A DNA stretch of 64,000 nt from Rhodospirillaceae bacterium (GCA_947476925.1 CANJSF010000001.1:62001-126000), one strand, 5' to 3'; positions 40,833 to 51,223 are shown, counted from the stretch's first letter. Program-made: numbers and translations. The notes: generated from the sequence alone by a model not told the origin.

Positions 40833-42131
40833 GTGGCAAACAAAACAGTCACCGTCACCGATAACGAGAACGGCAAAAGCTGGACCTATCCGAAAATGAG
40901 CGGGTCAACCGGGCCCGACGTGGTTGATATTCGCAAGTTCTACGGCGACACCGGCATGTTCACCTTTGATCCCGGGTTCACATCGACTGGTAGTTGTGAG
41001 TCAAAAATCACCTATATCGACGGCGATAACGGTGTTCTGTTGCATCGCGGGTACGCCATCGAAGAACTGGCCGAGAACTGCAACTTCGAAGAAGTTGCCT
41101 ACTTACTGCTGAACGGCGAACTGCCCAACGAGAAGCAGAAAGACAAGTTCCAGCACGACCTGACCTACCACACGATGCTGCACGAGCAAGTGCACAGCTT
41201 CTACTCAGGGTTCCGTCGCGATGCGCACCCCATGGCCGTGATGTGCGGCGTGGTGGCGGCGCTGTCGGCGTTTTATCATGACAGCTTGGACATCAATAAC
41301 CCAGACCATCGCCGGATTGCGTCGTATCGCTTGATTGCGAAAATCCCGACCATCGCGGCTTGGGCGTACAAGTATTCTATCGGTCAGCCCTTCATGTATC
41401 CGCGCAATGATTTGGGTTACGCAGAGAATTTCTTGCACATGATGTACGCCACACCATGCGAAGACTACACGGTCAGCCCGATCCTGGCCAAAGCGATGGA
41501 TCGCATTTTGATCCTTCACGCAGACCACGAACAAAACGCATCAACTTCGACGGTCCGTCTGGCCGGCTCGTCGGGTGCCAATCCGTTTGCGTGTATTGCC
41601 GCTGGCGTTGCCTCGCTGTGGGGCCCCGCCCACGGCGGCGCCAATGAAGCCGTTCTGAATATGCTGAAGGAAATTGGCACCAAAGATAACGTCAACAATT
41701 GCGTCAAGCGCGCCAAAGACAAGAACGACAACTTCCGCCTCATGGGCTTCGGCCACCGCGTCTACAAAAACTACGATCCGCGCGCGCGTATCATGAGCCG
41801 CACCTGCCACGAAGTGTTGGGCGAGCTGGGCATTAAAGACAACCCGTTGCTCGACATCGCCATGGAACTTGAGCGGATTGCGCTGGAAGACGAGTACTTC
41901 ATTCAGAAGAAGCTCTATCCCAACGTCGACTTCTATTCGGGCATTATCTTTCAAGCCATGAACATTCCAGTCACAATGTTCACACCGCTGTTCGCGCTAG
42001 CGCGCACCACCGGTTGGATCGCGCAGTGGAATGAGATGATCGAAGATCCCCAAAACAAAATCGGTCGCCCGCGCCAACTTTATACAGGCCAGACCACACG
42101 CAAATACGTGCCGCTTAAAAAGCGGAAGTAA
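40833..42131 (+). CDS. gltA: citrate synthase
   Basis: The 432-residue type II enzyme condenses acetyl-CoA with oxaloacetate. [22 protein letters not shown] near residue 45, the catalytic region [11 protein letters not shown] near 229, [15 protein letters not shown] near 304 and the aspartate region VDFYSG near 363 are all present. It starts with GTG at 40833, preceded by AAGGGG. A strong terminator follows. Confidence 0.97.
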   Translation: MANKTVTVTDNENGKSWTYPKMSGSTGPDVVDIRKFYGDTGMFTFDPGFTSTGSCESKITYIDGDNGVLLHRGYAIEELAENCNFEEVAYLLLNGELPNEKQKDKFQHDLTYHTMLHEQVHSFYSGFRRDAHPMAVMCGVVAALSAFYHDSLDINNPDHRRIASYRLIAKIPTIAAWAYKYSIGQPFMYPRNDLGYAENFLHMMYATPCEDYTVSPILAKAMDRILILHADHEQNASTSTVRLAGSSGANPFACIAAGVASLWGPAHGGANEAVLNMLKEIGTKDNVNNCVKRAKDKNDNFRLMGFGHRVYKNYDPRARIMSRTCHEVLGELGIKDNPLLDIAMELERIALEDEYFIQKKLYPNVDFYSGIIFQAMNIPVTMFTPLFALARTTGWIAQWNEMIEDPQNKIGRPRQLYTGQTTRKYVPLKKRK

Positions 42132-42149
42132 GCGCGGTCACGAAACAAA

Positions 42150-42183
42150 AAAACGCCCGGTTTTACAGCCGGGCGTTTTACTT
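42150..42183. terminator. bidirectional terminator after gltA
   Basis: AAACGCCCGG and CCGGGCGTTT form a ten-pair stem around an eight-base loop. T-runs follow on both strands (TTTT with more T on plus; a run of A before the stem gives seven T on minus). It should stop gltA transcripts and any leftward read-through. Confidence 0.9.
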
Positions 42184-42302
42184 TTAGCGCTCAGCACCCA
42201 CAGAAATCGCGATGAAAGCTAAGTAACCCGCAACACTTTGATCTGCACAGCAACGCCCAGCGCTAGGTGCGCGTTGATGAAAATTGAGGTAGACTGACAC
42301 CC

Positions 42303-42593
42303 ATGGAAATTCTGCCGATTGCAGCCTCGTCATTGAACGCCGCCGCCACCGTTACTGCGGTGCGTGCGGATAATATTGTCAATGCCACGACACCGAATTT
42401 CACGGCAAACGAGCCCGTTTATTCAAGCCAGATCAACGGCGGTGTTGCCGTTTTTGCCCAAGATATCGGCCAGCCAGTCAACCTCACACTTGAGGTGATT
42501 GGGCTTAAATCTGCGCTAGACCAGTACAAAGCCTCGGCAGCCCTGATCAAAACCAGCGACGATATGAGCAAAGCATTGCTCGAGATCGCCTAA
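42303..42593 (+). CDS. minimal flagellar rod/hook-like protein
   Basis: A 96-residue protein consisting almost only of the two terminal helices of flagellar rod and hook proteins. The N-terminal part (SSLNAAATVTAVRADNIVNATTPNF) matches the conserved opening helix and the A-x-NI-x-NA motif of FlgB/C/F/G. The C-terminal part (DQYKASAALIKTSDDMSKALLEIA) matches their closing helix. The central domain is nearly absent. No other flagellar gene lies in the window. Its stop overlaps the convergent lpxI-lpxB stop by four bases. Confidence 0.75.
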   Translation: MEILPIAASSLNAAATVTAVRADNIVNATTPNFTANEPVYSSQINGGVAVFAQDIGQPVNLTLEVIGLKSALDQYKASAALIKTSDDMSKALLEIA

Positions 42594-44575
42594 GACTTTT
42601 GGGCGAGATCCAGCACGATTCGTGCTGCTTGAAGGCTGGGCGATGCACCGACAGGCGCTAGCTGAATGAGCGCCAATTTGAAATCGGCCTGCATGCTGTT
42701 GCGCGCATCTTCGTCGGTCAATAGGCGCACCATATCTTTAACGAGAATATTGCTCTGCGCGTTTTCTTGCAGGCGCTCGGGTACGACTTCGCGACCGAGT
42801 ATGACATTGACCAAATTGACAAATTTGGTTTTGAGCAGGTGACGCATCGCGAATGCCGTCAGTGCGTTGAGGCGATAGGCAATAATATGCGGCACGCCCG
42901 CCATCGCCAGTTCAAGCGACACCGTGCCCGACGCCGCCAAAGCAGCGCGCGCCGATGCAAACGCGTCAAATTTTTCGGGCGTGCCGGTCACAATGGTTGG
43001 GCGTCCAGGCCATGACGCAACGGCAGCCCGTACACGCGCATCAAGATGCGGGACAGTCGGTACTACAATGCGCAAGGTTGGTATTTGAGCGCACAGCCTT
43101 TGAACCGTCTCGCCGAAAAGGGCCATCAGTGTCTTAATCTCAGAGGCGCGGCTGCCGGGCAAAACAATCAATACCGGCGAGTCACCAATCTCATGGGCTT
43201 GGCGAAAAGCGACTGCATCACCTTTATCGGCTCCGCATTCTAGAATTGGATGGCCAACCCAGGTTGTACTCAGGCCATACCGAGTGAAGTAAGGCGGTTC
43301 GAACGGAAACAGCGTCATGAGATGAGTGATCCAGCGCGCCAATTGTTTCGCGCGTCCCGGTCGCCACGCCCATACTTGTGGTGCCACATAGCGCATGCGT
43401 GGAATGGTACTTCCGCTTTTAGACAAACGTTCATGCACGCGGCCTGTGAAACCCCATGAATCGATCGTGACAAGCACATCGGGCTGTTGGGCTTGAATAT
43501 CAGCCACCACCTGTTTTACGCGACGCAGAACCATCGCAACTTTGGGGATGACTTCAAAAATCCCCAGCAACGCCAGTTCCGCTGTATTAAATAAAGAGTT
43601 GAGCCCGGCAGCTGCCATCGCTGGGCCACCAACGCCAATAACGCGCGCTTGGCCCTGCGTTTCCGACTTCAGCGCTTTGATCAACAACCCACCGAGCTGA
43701 TCGCCCGATGGCTCGCAAGCCACGACGTAAATCAGAGGGGCCTTCTTGGCACTGACCGCACTCGCCGACACACCAACTACAAAAACACCCGCAGCATCCG
43801 CAGCAGCGATCACCGCGGCACGATCAACAATCAAGGCCTGCCCCGCTTCAACAGCAATTCCCCGCAAGCCTGCTGCGGCAATATTGTGAACTGTGGTTAC
43901 CCCAATCGTCGGCAAGTCGACACGGCGTTCTTGTTGCGGCTTTTTCATTTTGACCAGCACGCCGCCCTGCCCGCCCTTTGCACGCGATATCAACGCATCG
44001 GTGCCATCGGCCCGCTCGCTATCAATCAGCCGACCATTGCGCACGACGACAGCCTGGCCGAGATCGCGGCGGCCAAGGTCCCGGGCGGCACTTACGCCGG
44101 CGGCAATGTCGGCGGTGTCAATATCGTTCGGTTGGTGGCGGCCCAGAACGCCTGGGGGGGCCAATAACTCCGCGAGCACATCATGAACACCGATGACGGT
44201 AAATCCATCGCCCTCAACTTCGGCAATCACTGCCGAGAGCAAACTGTTATCGCCGACAACTCGTCCTGCGAGACGCAAGAAGAAACGCAGCGTACGTAAG
44301 TCGGGCCAAAGCTTGAGCCATGTGGGCCGTGTCACCGCACCAGCCATAACGATGTGTTTGACGCCGGCGGCTTTCATCAACTGAAAGCCGCGACCGGCTT
44401 GGCCTAACCGGATCCAGGCATCGGGCTCTTGGCGAAGCGACTCACGGGATGCAAATTCTTTGAGGCCGAGAACAAAGTGCGGCCGCCCCGATGCGCGGCA
44501 CACCGCAATGAGTTGGGCCGGCACATCACCACCGCCAGCGATAATCCCGAGTTTATCGACGTGAGGCTCCGCCAT
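42590..44575 (-). CDS. lpxI-lpxB: LpxI-LpxB fusion: UDP-2,3-diacylglucosamine hydrolase plus lipid A disaccharide synthase
   Basis: A single 661-residue frame joins two lipid A enzymes. Residues 1-280 are LpxI (DUF1009): LGIIAGGGDVPAQL, AGAVTRPTWLKLWPDL, VGDNSLLSAVI and DLPTIGVTTV. Residues 284-661 are LpxB: LIYVVACEPSGDQLGG, VLVTIDSWGFTGRVHERL, VAPQVWAWRPGRAKQL, FPFEPPYF, GHPILE and VLPGSRASEIKTL. LpxI cleaves UDP-diacylglucosamine to lipid X and LpxB joins lipid X with that same UDP-sugar, so the fusion links consecutive steps. The alternative, a missed frameshift, is unlikely since the frame is open through the junction. Confidence 0.93.
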   Translation of the reverse strand: MAEPHVDKLGIIAGGGDVPAQLIAVCRASGRPHFVLGLKEFASRESLRQEPDAWIRLGQAGRGFQLMKAAGVKHIVMAGAVTRPTWLKLWPDLRTLRFFLRLAGRVVGDNSLLSAVIAEVEGDGFTVIGVHDVLAELLAPPGVLGRHQPNDIDTADIAAGVSAARDLGRRDLGQAVVVRNGRLIDSERADGTDALISRAKGGQGGVLVKMKKPQQERRVDLPTIGVTTVHNIAAAGLRGIAVEAGQALIVDRAAVIAAADAAGVFVVGVSASAVSAKKAPLIYVVACEPSGDQLGGLLIKALKSETQGQARVIGVGGPAMAAAGLNSLFNTAELALLGIFEVIPKVAMVLRRVKQVVADIQAQQPDVLVTIDSWGFTGRVHERLSKSGSTIPRMRYVAPQVWAWRPGRAKQLARWITHLMTLFPFEPPYFTRYGLSTTWVGHPILECGADKGDAVAFRQAHEIGDSPVLIVLPGSRASEIKTLMALFGETVQRLCAQIPTLRIVVPTVPHLDARVRAAVASWPGRPTIVTGTPEKFDAFASARAALAASGTVSLELAMAGVPHIIAYRLNALTAFAMRHLLKTKFVNLVNVILGREVVPERLQENAQSNILVKDMVRLLTDEDARNSMQADFKLALIQLAPVGASPSLQAARIVLDLAQKS

Positions 44576-44593
44576 GAGCGGGAGGCCCGGCGC

Positions 44594-45415
44594 TTACGCG
44601 CCGTTGCCGTTGCCGTTGCCATTGGCGGCCGCTGAAGGCGAGCACAATGGGCGCGAAGAATCTGCGCGGATAAAATTGACGATGTCCATGACACCAGAGT
44701 GCGCCGCATAAATGTCGGCGACTTCATTCAAACGCTCGGCCATCGTACCATCTTGCGAGAACAGCAAGCCATAAGCGGCACGTAGTTTTTGGATATCAGC
44801 CCGCGAGAAACCGCGACGCTTCAAACCAATGAGATTCAGTCCGGTGAGATGCGCGCGATTACCCTGGGCTGCGCCGTAGGGAATGATGTCGCGGTCAACA
44901 CCGGTTTTGCCGCCAATCATGGCGTGTTTGCCGATGCGCACGAACTGCTGCACGCCGCATTGACCGCCGACAATGGCAAACTCACCGATTTGCACATGCC
45001 CACCCAAAGCCACGCCGTTAGTGAGAATGACGCTATCACCAATAATGCAATCGTGGGCGACGTGACTGCCGACCATGAAGAAGCAGTTGTCGCCAACGCG
45101 CGTGACCATACCGCCCAACTCGGTGCCACGGTGCATGGTCACGTGTTCGCGGATGACGTTGTTTTTGCCGATTTCGAGCCGTGATGGCTCGCCCTTGTAG
45201 CGCAAATGTTGGGGCGGCGAGCCCAGTGTGCAGAACGGATGCACCACTGTCCCCTCGCCAATCGACGTATTGGGATCGACGGCCACATGCGACAGCAGCT
45301 TCACGTCTTTGCCCAGCCGAACGTTGGCCCCGATCACGCAATAAGGCCCGATCTCGGCACCAGTGGCGATCTCGGCGGTGGCATCAACAACAGCGGTGGC
45401 ATGAAAATTTGTCAT
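44594..45415 (-). CDS. lpxA: UDP-N-acetylglucosamine acyltransferase
   Basis: The 273-residue left-handed beta-helix enzyme adds the first acyl chain in lipid A synthesis. Hexapeptide repeats run through about residue 190; the catalytic histidine region is in SHVAHDCIIGD. The C-terminus ends in an Asn-Gly repeat (NGNGNGNGA), coded by a six-base repeat, which normal LpxA lacks. It begins four bases after the fabZ stop and is followed by the lpxI-lpxB fusion. Confidence 0.96.
   Translation of the reverse strand: MTNFHATAVVDATAEIATGAEIGPYCVIGANVRLGKDVKLLSHVAVDPNTSIGEGTVVHPFCTLGSPPQHLRYKGEPSRLEIGKNNVIREHVTMHRGTELGGMVTRVGDNCFFMVGSHVAHDCIIGDSVILTNGVALGGHVQIGEFAIVGGQCGVQQFVRIGKHAMIGGKTGVDRDIIPYGAAQGNRAHLTGLNLIGLKRRGFSRADIQKLRAAYGLLFSQDGTMAERLNEVADIYAAHSGVMDIVNFIRADSSRPLCSPSAAANGNGNGNGA
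44598..44622 (+). repeat. hexanucleotide microsatellite in the lpxA 3' end
   Basis: GTTGCC-type units repeat about three to four times and encode the Asn-Gly tail of LpxA on the minus strand. Replication slippage could change the number of units in frame. Confidence 0.6.
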
Positions 45416-45419
45416 TCGC

Positions 45420-45887
45420 TCAAGTATCCATGATCATAGCCGTGTACGCCGCTTCGGCCACGACCACGCCATCGACCTTCGCCTCGGCGGAAAACTTCCA
45501 GACGTTGCCGCGTTGGCGCTCTTTTTTGCAGTGAATCATGAGCTGATCACCGGGCTCAACGGGCTTGCGAAAGCGCGCATTCTCAATCGACATAAAATAA
45601 ACCAGCTTACCTTCTGACGACGCGCCCAGGTGTGAGACTACGATCACGGCGGCAGTTTGCGCCATGGCCTCGACTATCAGCACGCCCGGCATGACCGGGC
45701 GGTCGGGGAAATGGCCTTGGAAGTGAGGCTCGTTCATCGTCACGTTCTTGAGGCCCACGGCACTTTCGCCAGGCACAACGTCGAGCACGCGATCCACCAG
45801 CAAGAACGGGTAGCGATGCGGGATCATTCGCAAGATGCGGTGGATATCGATTTTTGTGGCAGCGCCAGTGGCGGGTTGACCATCCAT
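45420..45887 (-). CDS. fabZ: 3-hydroxyacyl-ACP dehydratase
   Basis: The 155-residue hot-dog-fold enzyme removes water in fatty acid elongation. The catalytic stretch [23 protein letters not shown] near residue 55 holds the active histidine and glutamate. It sits between lpxD and lpxA, where it balances fatty acid and lipid A synthesis, with a 103-base gap to lpxD upstream. Confidence 0.97.
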   Translation of the reverse strand: MDGQPATGAATKIDIHRILRMIPHRYPFLLVDRVLDVVPGESAVGLKNVTMNEPHFQGHFPDRPVMPGVLIVEAMAQTAAVIVVSHLGASSEGKLVYFMSIENARFRKPVEPGDQLMIHCKKERQRGNVWKFSAEAKVDGVVVAEAAYTAMIMDT

Positions 45888-45989
45888 GACCGTGTCCCCG
45901 CGGTCCGGGGCCCCAATGCTGTAAAAGCCTGCGTATAAGCCAAAATTCTTATGTCTGGCCTGATATTTAGGGCCTGTTACGGCTCCGGG

Positions 45990-47000
45990 TCAACCGCGCT
46001 TTGTCAGCCGTGCCAAAGCCGCTACTTCGCGCCAAAACTGCCGAATTGGCTTGGCTGGATAGCCCATCACGGCTTCTCCGGCAGCTACGTCACGCATTAA
46101 ACCAGACTGCCCGGCAATTTGAGCTCCGGCGCCAATGGTGATGTGGTCGATCAGGCCCACTTGTGGGCCGATCATCGCCCCATCGCCGATAATACAACTA
46201 CCCGCAATGCCTGCTTGGGAGACAACGATGCAGGCCTGCCCCATCACTACGTTATGAGCAATTTGAACCAGGTTATCGATTTTGCACGCACGCCCGATAA
46301 TCGTGTCACCCAGCATGCCGCGATCAATGGTGCAATTGGCACCAATCTCGACGTCGTCATGAATGATTACACGGCCGATTTGGGGGACCTTGACTGGGCC
46401 TGTGGGGCTGGCGGTGTAGCCGAACCCATCCTGACCAATTTGCACGCCCGGATGAATGATAACTCGATGCCCAATTAGGCTGCACGTAATCGTAACGTTA
46501 GCGCCAACTATGCAATCATCGCCAATCGCAACGCCTGGCCCAACAACCGCGTTTGGTCCCAGTTTGGTGCGCGCGCCAATTTTGGCATTTTCAGCGACGA
46601 CCGCACCGGCAGCAACGATCGCCGAAGGATCAATCACAGCCGAAGGCGCAATGTGATGTTCTGTCGACCACGACGACGTCGTCGTGGGGTAGAAGACGCC
46701 GATGACCTTCGCAAAAGCCGCGCGGGGATCGGCGCACACCAAAGCCGCACACGTGGCAGGCACACCCTGAGCCAACGCTTGCGAAACCAAGCACGCGCCA
46801 GCTTTTATTTTTGGTAAGGCGTCGGATAATTTTTTGTCGGAGAGGTAAACCAAATCTGCCGATGTCGCGTCTTGAAGCGTTGCGACATCGGCGATTTGTG
46901 TTTGGGGGTTGATAGACCCCGATAACGTCGCCCCCGCAATCTCGGCCAATTGTGCGAGAGACTGCGGCCCGGCTCGATGAAAGAACCGGGGGTCGGGCAT
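45990..47000 (-). CDS. lpxD: UDP-3-O-acylglucosamine N-acyltransferase
   Basis: The 336-residue protein has an N-terminal uridine-binding domain (to about residue 105) and a left-handed beta-helix with hexapeptide repeats from about 115 to 300. The catalytic histidine segment is in [12 protein letters not shown] near residue 246. It transfers the second hydroxyacyl chain in lipid A synthesis. It starts 14 bases after the ompH stop. Confidence 0.96.
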   Translation of the reverse strand: MPDPRFFHRAGPQSLAQLAEIAGATLSGSINPQTQIADVATLQDATSADLVYLSDKKLSDALPKIKAGACLVSQALAQGVPATCAALVCADPRAAFAKVIGVFYPTTTSSWSTEHHIAPSAVIDPSAIVAAGAVVAENAKIGARTKLGPNAVVGPGVAIGDDCIVGANVTITCSLIGHRVIIHPGVQIGQDGFGYTASPTGPVKVPQIGRVIIHDDVEIGANCTIDRGMLGDTIIGRACKIDNLVQIAHNVVMGQACIVVSQAGIAGSCIIGDGAMIGPQVGLIDHITIGAGAQIAGQSGLMRDVAAGEAVMGYPAKPIRQFWREVAALARLTKRG

Positions 47001-47014
47001 AGACTTACGCGTTC

Positions 47015-47662
47015 CTATTTCTTCGCAGCAGGGGCTGCCGGACGTGGCGCCGCGCCAGGCGCACCGCCGCCAGCCGGATTGCCAGCTTCATCAACACGGG
47101 TCAACGTGGCTGGGTCTTGGAATTTCACGGCCGGAAGACGCGCATTTAACTTGGTGAGAACCGGCGCAGTAATATCCATCCCCGGATCGACGACCAACAA
47201 AATCTGGCTACGCGCCAGGACTGTGTTGATGCCCCGCTCTTTGGCCACTTCGCCTGCAACCGTATAGATCGACTGACCAATTTCTTGCATCGATTGCTGG
47301 AATGAATAATCCAAACGCTCTTGCTTATCGCGAACGCGCGTTTGGAAATCAGCCAGCTTCTTCTGGAAATCGGTTGCACGGTTTTGGAACACATCGGGTG
47401 CCATCACGCCGCGCTGCTTCGCCAATTCTTCATCTTCGGCGCGCAACTTCTTTTCGTCGTCTTGTACTTGGGTTTGGTACTGAGCGGCAACCTTATCGCG
47501 CTCCAGGCGCACGCCCTTCGAGGCGAGCGAATCACGCAAGATGGCGTCGGTATCGACAATGCCGATCACGGGGGCCGGCAAACGCTCGGTTTGAGCAACG
47601 GCAGATGTGGCAACGAAAGCCGCAAAGGTCATTGCGACTGTAGTTAAAATCGTCTTTTTCAT
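47015..47662 (-). CDS. OmpH/Skp-family periplasmic chaperone
   Basis: A 215-residue protein with a Sec signal (residues 1-23, ending AVA-Q), a short beta start ([12 protein letters not shown]), and a long coiled-coil (about 55-140) rich in Lys, Glu and Gln, the prefoldin-like tentacles of Skp. The C-terminal 35 residues are an Ala/Pro/Gly-rich tail. Skp escorts outer-membrane proteins to BamA, whose gene is directly upstream. I start at the ATG at 47662. Confidence 0.9.
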   Translation of the reverse strand: MKKTILTTVAMTFAAFVATSAVAQTERLPAPVIGIVDTDAILRDSLASKGVRLERDKVAAQYQTQVQDDEKKLRAEDEELAKQRGVMAPDVFQNRATDFQKKLADFQTRVRDKQERLDYSFQQSMQEIGQSIYTVAGEVAKERGINTVLARSQILLVVDPGMDITAPVLTKLNARLPAVKFQDPATLTRVDEAGNPAGGGAPGAAPRPAAPAAKK

Positions 47663-47717
47663 TTTTACCTTCCTTAGACTCAATAACTTCACGTGAAGCT
47701 TTTACGAAAACCAGACC

Positions 47718-50066
47718 CTAAAATCTTTGGCCGAAGTTCACACGGAACTTCTGCCGGTCGTCATACGGCTGCGCATTAAACACAAACGGCGACCAGTCAA
47801 TTTGAATCGGCCCGACCGGCGACTCCCACTGCACGCCTATGCCAGCTGAACCTCGGAACTGAGAAGAACGGCTAATGTTTAATCGTTCTGTCGCAGAAAG
47901 ACGGCTGAGTAGGTCGTGCGGTGAGCCGATGGCGCCCCAGTCACTAAACAATTTTGGGGTGATGCCGATTTCCTTAGGCAAGCCCAAGGGAATTTTCAAC
48001 TCTGCGGTTCCCGTTACAATCCAGTCGCCGCCCAGTGCATCGCCCGTCGTGGCGTCGCGTGGACTGACGCCAAAGTCGTCAAAACCGCGCAGGTTAGTAC
48101 CACCAAGCTGGTAGCGTTGGTAGACCTTAATATCGTCACCGATTCCAACGAGATAGCCCGAATTTCCGAGCAGACCGAACACCCAGCCTTCGATTGGTTG
48201 GGCGTACCAACCAGCGCTGAGTCCACCCCGAACGTACTTCTCAGAGCCGCCCAAACCCGCCAGATCGGTCGAGAGGCTAATGTAATAACCACGGGTCGGC
48301 TCGATGACGTTATTCAGCTTATTGAGCGAAATAGATTGCGTAATCTGCGACGTGATCGCAGTGCCTTCCTGTTCACGAATATATGATGACGACAGAGCAC
48401 TAATGCCGGTCAGCTTGGTCCACGACAGGTTATAGCTAAAGCGCTGAGTCAAATACTCGTTGTAGTTAAAGCCCAACCGCGCAGTACCGCCGATCGACTT
48501 CGACGTATAACCGGCTTGATCTTGATAGTCCTGACTTTGGGCAAACAGATCGCCACCGGCAAGAATTCGCCGGTCAAGGAAATATGGTTCGGTGAAACTA
48601 ATTTGAACTTGGGTTTGGCGTTGCGCCAAGCTGAAATTAAATCGCAAATCTTGGCCACGGCCTAGCAAGTTGCGCTGGCTAATCCCCACGTCAAACAAAG
48701 CGCCGCTACCGCTTGAAAAGCCGATCCCAAATTGCAGTTCACCGGTGGATTGCTCTTCGACTTCAGCAGTAATGACCGTTCGATCTGGCGATACTTGCGA
48801 GGGTGTATTTTCGACCTTCACTTTTTCTTCTTTGAAGAATCCTAAGTTCTCAAGTCGCTCTTTTGATCGGCGGATCTTGGCTGTGTTAAAGGCATCGCCT
48901 TCCGCCAACAAAATTTCGCGGCGAATGACTTTGTCTAACGTCACCGCGTTGCCCTTCACTTCAACGCGCTCGACGAACACGCGCGGCCCCTCCTCGACCT
49001 CGTATGTCAGGTCGATTGTGCGCGTTTTTTCATCGCGATTGAGCTTGGGATTGACGTCAATAAAAGCGTAGCCCGCATTACCAACGTTATCTGTAATTTT
49101 GTTGATCGTATCGTCGATCTTCTTGGCGTTATACCAATCGCCAGATTGCGTCAGGATGTCGGGTGCGAGACGAGACTTATCAAAGCCCTTCAGTTTGACG
49201 TTGGTTTCAACTTTGCCAAGCTTGTAGCGCTTCCCCTCTTTGACCGTGAAGGTCATGAAAAAGCTTTCGCGGTTCGGAGCAAGCTCCGCCACGGCAGAAA
49301 TCACTTCGAAGTCAGCGTAGCCATTTTGCAAATAGTGCCGTCGCAGCAACTCGCGGTCGAAGTTCATGCGCTCTGGGTCGTAAGTGTCATTAGACGTCAA
49401 AAACTTCCACCAGCGTTCTTCCACCGTCAGGACAACGCCACGCAAATCACCGTCGCTAAATTCCTTGTTGCCGATGAAGTCGATCTTACGAACGTAGGTC
49501 GGTTTGCCCTCGGTCACTTCATAGACCAAGTCGACGCGATTTTGCGGCAGTTCGATGACCTTTGGCTCAACGCGCACACCGAAGCGGCCCTTACGGCGAT
49601 AAAGTTCCAAAATCTTTTCGACGTCTTGCTGAACCTTCGTACGCGTATACACCACGCGCGGCCGGAGCTGAATTTCAGGCGTAATCTTATCGTCTTCGAT
49701 GCGCTTGTTACCCTCAATCGAGATACGATTGATGATCGGGTTTTCAACCACACGGACCACAAGCAAGTTGCCTTGTCTGCCAATGCTGACGTCGGCAAAC
49801 AAGCCGGTGGAAAACAGGTTCTTAATGGAACGGTCGATGCGCGCAGGGTCAAAGGCGTCGCCCTCGGCGACCGTCAGGTAACTGCGGATCGTAGCGCCTT
49901 CGATACGTTGATTGCCCTGCACCGCCAGGCCGCTAATGGTATCAGCGCTTTGCGCAAAGGCGGCCGGTGCAAACCATAGGCAAGCCAAAACGACGACCAC
50001 CATTGACCGCAAGCTGGGCCAACGTCCCTGGTGATTGAGGGGCTTGTGTGAAGACAGGGCTGACAC
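47718..50066 (-). CDS. bamA: outer membrane protein assembly factor BamA
   Basis: The 782-residue protein has a signal peptide (cleavage near AFA-Q, residue 39), five POTRA repeats (about 42-370) and a C-terminal beta-barrel ending in Phe. Barrel marks include YRQ-like GGTNLRGFDDFGVSPRD and the final VNFGQRF. It inserts outer-membrane proteins. The start is a GTG at 50066 with a weak ribosome site; ATG 50003 would remove the positive n-region of the signal, so I keep the longer form. Confidence 0.95.
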   Translation of the reverse strand: MSALSSHKPLNHQGRWPSLRSMVVVVLACLWFAPAAFAQSADTISGLAVQGNQRIEGATIRSYLTVAEGDAFDPARIDRSIKNLFSTGLFADVSIGRQGNLLVVRVVENPIINRISIEGNKRIEDDKITPEIQLRPRVVYTRTKVQQDVEKILELYRRKGRFGVRVEPKVIELPQNRVDLVYEVTEGKPTYVRKIDFIGNKEFSDGDLRGVVLTVEERWWKFLTSNDTYDPERMNFDRELLRRHYLQNGYADFEVISAVAELAPNRESFFMTFTVKEGKRYKLGKVETNVKLKGFDKSRLAPDILTQSGDWYNAKKIDDTINKITDNVGNAGYAFIDVNPKLNRDEKTRTIDLTYEVEEGPRVFVERVEVKGNAVTLDKVIRREILLAEGDAFNTAKIRRSKERLENLGFFKEEKVKVENTPSQVSPDRTVITAEVEEQSTGELQFGIGFSSGSGALFDVGISQRNLLGRGQDLRFNFSLAQRQTQVQISFTEPYFLDRRILAGGDLFAQSQDYQDQAGYTSKSIGGTARLGFNYNEYLTQRFSYNLSWTKLTGISALSSSYIREQEGTAITSQITQSISLNKLNNVIEPTRGYYISLSTDLAGLGGSEKYVRGGLSAGWYAQPIEGWVFGLLGNSGYLVGIGDDIKVYQRYQLGGTNLRGFDDFGVSPRDATTGDALGGDWIVTGTAELKIPLGLPKEIGITPKLFSDWGAIGSPHDLLSRLSATERLNISRSSQFRGSAGIGVQWESPVGPIQIDWSPFVFNAQPYDDRQKFRVNFGQRF

Positions 50067-50093
50067 GAGGATCTGTAAAACCGGCCGGAATAA

Positions 50094-51206
50094 TTAAAGC
50101 TGCACGATGTCGTTCCAGGTCGCAAAGACCATCAGCATCAGGACCAAAACCAATCCGATCCTAAGGCCCCACTCCTGAACCCGTTCAGGGAGCGGGCGTC
50201 CGCGAACGGCCTCGATGGCGTAAAACAACAGGTGTCCGCCGTCAAGAAGCGGGACCGGGAAAAGGTTGATAAGTCCCAGATTTACCGAAAGAATTGCCAT
50301 GAAAATGACGAAATTCATCCAGCCTGATTTGGCCGCCTGGCCCGAATACTTGGCAATGCGGAGCGGGCCGCCCAAATCCTCGGTTCCGCGTTGCCCGCTG
50401 ATCATTTGGCCGATGCCCACAAAAGTGCTGTCGACCACAGTATAGGCTTGGCCAATCGACCAGCCTAAGGCCTGCACAAGCCCAGGGTGTTCGATGCGGC
50501 GCTTTTCCCCCGACGATGAAATGCCCAAAAGCGCGCGTTTGGTTGCGTTTCCAAAAGCGTCTTGGTCTTCGATGATGCGTGGTTGGGCGGCCAATTGCAG
50601 TTCTGCGCCATCGCGCTCGATAGCAAATGCCATGGTCCCGCCATGGGCAATAGCGACAATGCGTTGGATGTCCTCGAAGCGCTCGATGGCTGCCCCATCG
50701 ATACTAAGAACCTTATCGCCCGCTTTAAACCCGGCCTGTTCGGCGGCGCTTTCTTTCACGACTTCGCCGATAATCGGCTCGGTGATGGGACGGCCCGCGA
50801 ACAAGAACACAGCCCAAAAAACGGCAATGGCGAAGACGAAGTTGGCTGCGGGTCCGGCAAATACGACGGCAGCTCGCTGTGCTAACGATTTGTGCTTGAA
50901 GGAGACGGCGCGCTCCTCGGCGGTCAATTCGCGCGGCACACTTGATTCTTCGGTACCGCCTTCGACCATTTGCATGGTCTCACCCTCGCCGAACATCTTA
51001 ACGTAGCCACCCAAAGGGATAGCGCTAAACTTCCAGCGCGTACCGTACTTATCGGTAAATCCAAAAAGCTCTGGCCCAAAGCCAATCGAGAAGCTTTCGC
51101 AGTGAACCCCATTACGTCTTGCGATGAAGAAGTGTCCGAATTCGTGAACAAACACCACGATCGAGAAACTGACGGTGGCAAACGGAATGTCGAAAATACT
51201 ATCCAT
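50094..51206 (-). CDS. rseP: RIP metalloprotease RseP
   Basis: The 370-residue site-2 protease has the zinc motif HEFGH near residue 20, a PDZ domain (about 115-210, with GFKAGDKVLSIDG) and the second metal motif NLFPVPLLDGGHLL near 318. It cleaves membrane-bound anti-sigma factors and signal peptides. It lies between bamA and dxr as in most alphaproteobacteria. Only one PDZ domain is evident, normal for this class. Confidence 0.96.
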   Translation of the reverse strand: MDSIFDIPFATVSFSIVVFVHEFGHFFIARRNGVHCESFSIGFGPELFGFTDKYGTRWKFSAIPLGGYVKMFGEGETMQMVEGGTEESSVPRELTAEERAVSFKHKSLAQRAAVVFAGPAANFVFAIAVFWAVFLFAGRPITEPIIGEVVKESAAEQAGFKAGDKVLSIDGAAIERFEDIQRIVAIAHGGTMAFAIERDGAELQLAAQPRIIEDQDAFGNATKRALLGISSSGEKRRIEHPGLVQALGWSIGQAYTVVDSTFVGIGQMISGQRGTEDLGGPLRIAKYSGQAAKSGWMNFVIFMAILSVNLGLINLFPVPLLDGGHLLFYAIEAVRGRPLPERVQEWGLRIGLVLVLMLMVFATWNDIVQL

Positions 51207-51223
51207 GTATGGCTCGCGGCTTT

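Noticed and set aside
49146-49979. 277-residue open frame opposite bamA
   Set aside because: Antisense shadow of the POTRA region; no recognisable motif.
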